Shown: positions 61,278 through 64,000 of the stretch, one piece after another | Layout of the letters: each line of letters starts with the position of its first letter | How positions within the stretch are numbered: the first letter of the stretch is position 1 | Source of the DNA: Chloroflexota bacterium | Lineage (GTDB): Bacteria; Chloroflexota; UBA11872 | Length of the DNA: 64,000 nucleotides | Assembly: GCA_022824495.1 (NCBI GenBank) | Contig: JAJDZU010000017.1 | Location: forward strand, 1-64,000 | Direction of reading: 5' to 3' | Translations under genes and position numbers: made by a program | Notes under the pieces: model-generated | Seen by the model: only the letters and a program-made list of their open reading frames with translations | Told to the model about the DNA's origin: nothing | Databases searched by the model: none

Positions 61278-61985
61278 CTACACCCGGGTCGCCGTATGCA
61301 GGGCCACGCTGCCAAGCCCCAGGCGGTGCACGCGCACGTCGGCGAACCCGGCCGCGGCGATCACGGCCGCCAATGCCTCCGCGCTCACGAATTCGTCAAC
61401 CGATTGCGGCAACCACGAATAGGCGCTGGCATGCCGGCTCACAAGGCGCCCCAGCAGCGGCACCCAGCGATTGAAGTAGAGGCGAAACAGCGCACGCAGC
61501 AGCGGCTGCCGCATCGGCGTCATTTCCAGGATCACCAGGCGGCCGCCGGGCCGCAGGACCCGCGCCATGGCCGCGAAGACTTCCGGCAGTCCATCCACGT
61601 TGCGCAGCAGGAATCCGCTGATCACGGCATCCACGGATGCATCCGCCAGCGGCGGGCGGAACGCGTCGCCCAGAACGAACCTCGCAGACTGGCCGGCTCT
61701 CGCCTCGGCGGCGCGCCGCCTGGCGATGCCGAGCATTCCCCCCGCGAAGTCCAGGCCGACGATCTCGGCTCCGGCGTCACCGTCGCGAGCCAGCGCCAAC
61801 GCAAGGTCGCCGGTTCCCGTTCCCACATCCAGCACCACGCGCGGCTTAACGGCCAGGACTTCCCGAACCGCGCGACGCCGCCAGCCGAGATGCATGCCGA
61901 AGCTCATCAGGAAATTGAGCAGGTCGTAGCGCGGCGCAATGGCGTCGAACATTGGCCGCACCCAGGGGGCCTTGCGCGCTCGCAC
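61278..61985 (-). CDS. menG: Demethylmenaquinone methyltransferase (UbiE/MenG)
   Basis: 235 residues. MFDAIAPRYDLLNFLMSFG and WRRRAV are the family start; SAM motif VVLDVGTGTGDLALALA; GLDFAGGML; VISGFLLRNVDGLPEVF; LRPGGRLVILEMTPM; and a LP-rich end YSWLPQSVDEFV. Methylates the quinone ring. It lies next to the polyprenyl synthase that would make the side chain, so menaquinone is likely. Confidence 0.9.
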   Translation of the reverse strand: MRARKAPWVRPMFDAIAPRYDLLNFLMSFGMHLGWRRRAVREVLAVKPRVVLDVGTGTGDLALALARDGDAGAEIVGLDFAGGMLGIARRRAAEARAGQSARFVLGDAFRPPLADASVDAVISGFLLRNVDGLPEVFAAMARVLRPGGRLVILEMTPMRQPLLRALFRLYFNRWVPLLGRLVSRHASAYSWLPQSVDEFVSAEALAAVIAAAGFADVRVHRLGLGSVALHTATRV

Positions 61986-62002
61986 GGCGTCAGCCGCGGG
62001 AC

Positions 62003-63013
62003 CTAGGTGTGCCGATCGGTCGCGTAGGTGACGAGATCGGCCAGCGCGTCGAAGGCCGGATCCGGCGGCAGCCGGGTCAGCGCGGCCCGCGCCCGGTCGG
62101 CGTAGCCCTCGGCCACCGTGCGCGCCGCGTCCACGGCGCCCGACGCTCGCAGCGTCTCGATCGCCTCGGCGGCCTCTGCCTCGGACAGCCCTTCGCCGTC
62201 CGCCAGCCGCTGCATTACCGGCGTGGGCGCGGCGGCGGCATCCAGGTATTCAACCACCGGCAGGGTCAGCAGACCGGCCCGCAGGTCGCCGCCCACCGGC
62301 TTGCCCGTCTCCTGAGCAACGCCGGCGATGTCCAGCACGTCGTCCGTGACCTGGAAGGCCATGCCCAGCGACCAGCCAACGTCATGCAGGGCCTCGGCCT
62401 CGTCGTCCGGCGCGTCGGCCAGCACCGCCGTCGCGTCGCACGCCAGGGCAATCAGCGCGGCCGTCTTGCCGCCGATCTTCTCCAGGTACTGCCGGCGCGT
62501 TGCCTCGGCGTCGCCGTTGAAGCTCGGAAAGACAAACTCGCTGCGCGACATCACGTGGATGGTGTCCGCGAACTGCCTCACGATCTTGGGTCGGTTCAGC
62601 CGGGCGACCAGGTCCGCCGCGCTGGCGAAGAGATAGTCGCCGGCCAAAACCGCGACCTTGGTGGACCAGGCCGCGTGGACCGAGGGCTGTCCGCGCCGCG
62701 AATCCGCCTCATCCACGATGTCGTCATGCACCAGCGTGGCGCTGTGGAGAACCTCTGTGCCCGCCGCCAGCAGAACCACTTCCTCGCGATCCACGCCGTA
62801 GGCCTGGCCGATCAGGAGGGCAATGGCCGGCCGCAGTCTCTTGCCCGAGCCGCCCAGCACCGACGCCAGCACGCCTTGCAGCATGGGAAGTTGACTATCC
62901 GCAACGCAGCGGTCCAACTCGGCCTCGACTTGTGCCTGGCCCGCCTGCACCGGGGCCAGGATGTCCGCGAGATCACGCGGCGGACGGCGGTCCGTTACGA
63001 CAGAGGAGCGCAC
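62003..63013 (-). CDS. Polyprenyl diphosphate synthase (trans, long-chain type)
   Basis: 336 residues. First Asp-rich motif LVHDDIVDEADSRRG, GKRLRPAIALL, VAVLAGDYLFASA, KTAALIALAC, second Asp-rich motif QVTDDVLDIAG. Long-chain product (heptaprenyl to decaprenyl) inferred from company with menG. Start GTG 63013 has GGGAG 8 bp upstream and overlaps the tatD stop by 19 bp. Confidence 0.93.
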   Translation of the reverse strand: MRSSVVTDRRPPRDLADILAPVQAGQAQVEAELDRCVADSQLPMLQGVLASVLGGSGKRLRPAIALLIGQAYGVDREEVVLLAAGTEVLHSATLVHDDIVDEADSRRGQPSVHAAWSTKVAVLAGDYLFASAADLVARLNRPKIVRQFADTIHVMSRSEFVFPSFNGDAEATRRQYLEKIGGKTAALIALACDATAVLADAPDDEAEALHDVGWSLGMAFQVTDDVLDIAGVAQETGKPVGGDLRAGLLTLPVVEYLDAAAAPTPVMQRLADGEGLSEAEAAEAIETLRASGAVDAARTVAEGYADRARAALTRLPPDPAFDALADLVTYATDRHT

Positions 63014-63765
63014 CGAAATAGCTCCCGAGCGTTTTGCGTCGTGGTGGCGCAAAGCGAGGATACCGACACGTTTCGCACAGCCGCGACCACGGCGGCGGTA
63101 TGCGGCAGGTAGGCCGGCTCGTTGCGGCGACCGCGCATCGGCGTTGGCGCCAGGTAGGGCGCGTCAGTCTCGATCAGCAGCCGGTCGACTGGAACGGCCG
63201 CCGCCGTTTCGCGCAGTTCGTCCGCCCGCTTGAACGTGACGATGCCTGAGATGGAAATGTGCAGCCCCAGGTCGACGAACCGCCCGACGGACTCGGGTGG
63301 TCCCGTGAAGCTGTGCATGACGCCGCCCGCGGAGCCCAACTCCTCGCGCAGGACGCGTTCGACGGCGTCCAGGCTTTCGCGCTGGTGGATCACGATCGGC
63401 AGATCCAATTCCCCCGCCAGCCGGCAGTGGGCGCGGAACGCCTGCTCCTGCAGCGCCGGCGGCTGATGCTCGCGGTAGAAGTCCAGGCCGGTTTCGCCGA
63501 TGGCCCGGACGCTGGCGTTCTCGGCCAGGTCGCGCAGAGCTTGGACGGTCGTCGCGTCGAATCCCCCACAGTCGTGGGGATGTACGCCCACCGTGGCGTA
63601 CCAGCCGGCCACGTCCTTGCTAAACGCGATCGCACGCGCGCTGGTGGCCAGGTCGGTCGCCACCACCAGCGTCTCGGACACGCCAGCGCTTCGGGCGCGC
63701 TCGTGGATAGCATCCAGGTCGTCGGCAAACCCCGGATCGGCCAGGTGGGCGTGACTGTCGAACAG
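62995..63765 (-). CDS. tatD: TatD-family deoxyribonuclease, CTG start proposed
   Basis: 256 residues if read from CTG 63765, the family's usual size. Codons after it read FDSHAHLADPGFADDL, the invariant N-terminal metal motif D-S-H-x-H. No ATG, GTG or TTG occurs before it in frame; the first one, at 63681, would remove the motif and the active site. The rest is normal: VGVHPHDCGGFD, AIGETGLDFYREH, VIHQRESLDAVERV, MHSFTGPPES, LIETDAPYLAP. It starts 5 bp after the metG stop. Confidence 0.9.
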   Translation of the reverse strand: MFDSHAHLADPGFADDLDAIHERARSAGVSETLVVATDLATSARAIAFSKDVAGWYATVGVHPHDCGGFDATTVQALRDLAENASVRAIGETGLDFYREHQPPALQEQAFRAHCRLAGELDLPIVIHQRESLDAVERVLREELGSAGGVMHSFTGPPESVGRFVDLGLHISISGIVTFKRADELRETAAAVPVDRLLIETDAPYLAPTPMRGRRNEPAYLPHTAAVVAAVRNVSVSSLCATTTQNARELFRCAPLS

Positions 63766-63770
63766 CCGGA

Positions 63771-64000
63771 CTATCCGTCCAGGCGTGGGAAAAGCGGCGG
63801 ACCGCCGGGCACGTGTTGGCCGGCTTCGATCACGCCGTTGTCGTCGCCCCAGACCGCCGGCCGCCCCACGATTCCCAGTTGCGCTTCGATGGCGTCAGCC
63901 GTCTGCGGAATCGCCGGACGCACCATGGTCGCAATGCGCGGCAGCGCATCCATCAGCATCGCCAGCACCGTCCGCAGGCGGCCTGCTTGCGCCTCGTCCC
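63771..64000 (-). CDS. metG: Methionyl-tRNA synthetase, C-terminal part (truncated by window edge)
   Basis: Only the last ~75 residues are in the window: AMLMDALPRIATMVRPAIPQ and then ending GGPPLFPRLDG, the classic MetRS anticodon-domain end. It heads the run metG-tatD-prenyl synthase-menG-femX-murE. Confidence 0.88.
   Translation of the reverse strand, partial: DEAQAGRLRTVLAMLMDALPRIATMVRPAIPQTADAIEAQLGIVGRPAVWGDDNGVIEAGQHVPGGPPLFPRLDG

Noticed and set aside
1-64000. tRNA or rRNA genes
   Set aside because: Intergenic gaps were read for T-loop (GGTTCGAATCC-like) and rRNA signatures; none was convincing.

Overview
The window is high-GC bacterial chromosome, densely coding, with genes often overlapping by 4 bp. 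Peptidoglycan genes (murE, murJ, a FemX-like transferase), menaquinone genes (menG, a polyprenyl synthase), a DarA-Tmk-SpoIIIAA-like ATPase cluster and many enolase, HpcH and MmgE/PrpD catabolic families together suggest a free-living Chloroflexota-type organism such as SAR202 or another Dehalococcoidia relative. That placement is inference from gene content; there is no rRNA in the window.

Layout. 1-5 kb is mobile-element debris: a truncated IS110 fused to a truncated IS5-type transposase, a decayed HpcH/HpaI aldolase, an SDR gene, and an apparently intact IS481 element inserted in a dispersed repeat. 5-8.3 kb holds amt and murJ. 8.9-13.5 kb is an alpha-glucan cluster (glycosyltransferase, GH57, aldo/keto reductase, GT4). 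14.4-18.7 kb is a tandem-AAA ATPase coupled to a von Willebrand A protein. 18.4-22.2 kb is a rearranged tandem duplication with two diverged membrane-protein paralogues, followed by GH15. 24.8-27.6 kb is an SOS block (lexA, TPR protein, dinB) with a shared candidate LexA operator. 28.3-34 kb is a four-gene operon whose first two products look like a Mre11/Rad50 (SbcD/SbcC, YhaO/YhaN) pair that has lost every recognisable catalytic motif; this is the best candidate for an undescribed system here.

36-41 kb (minus strand) is pdxS-pdxT-GNAT-SpoIIIAA-like ATPase-tmk-darA. 43-47 kb is a thiamine or thiamine-precursor uptake operon behind a clear TPP riboswitch with a terminator hairpin, next to thiamine pyrophosphokinase. 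47-52 kb has two paralogous peptide-type solute-binding proteins with extra N-terminal domains and no permease genes. 52-56 kb carries catabolic genes (a ThiO-like oxidase with a decayed partial copy, HpcH aldolase, enolase superfamily). 57-64 kb is housekeeping: DHH phosphoesterase, IscA-like protein, and a tight metG-tatD-prenyl synthase-menG-femX-murE run.

Three genes (GH57, darA, tatD) have conserved N-termini that extend past any ATG/GTG/TTG and reach a CTG exactly where the family's initiator Met sits, suggesting CTG initiation in this lineage.
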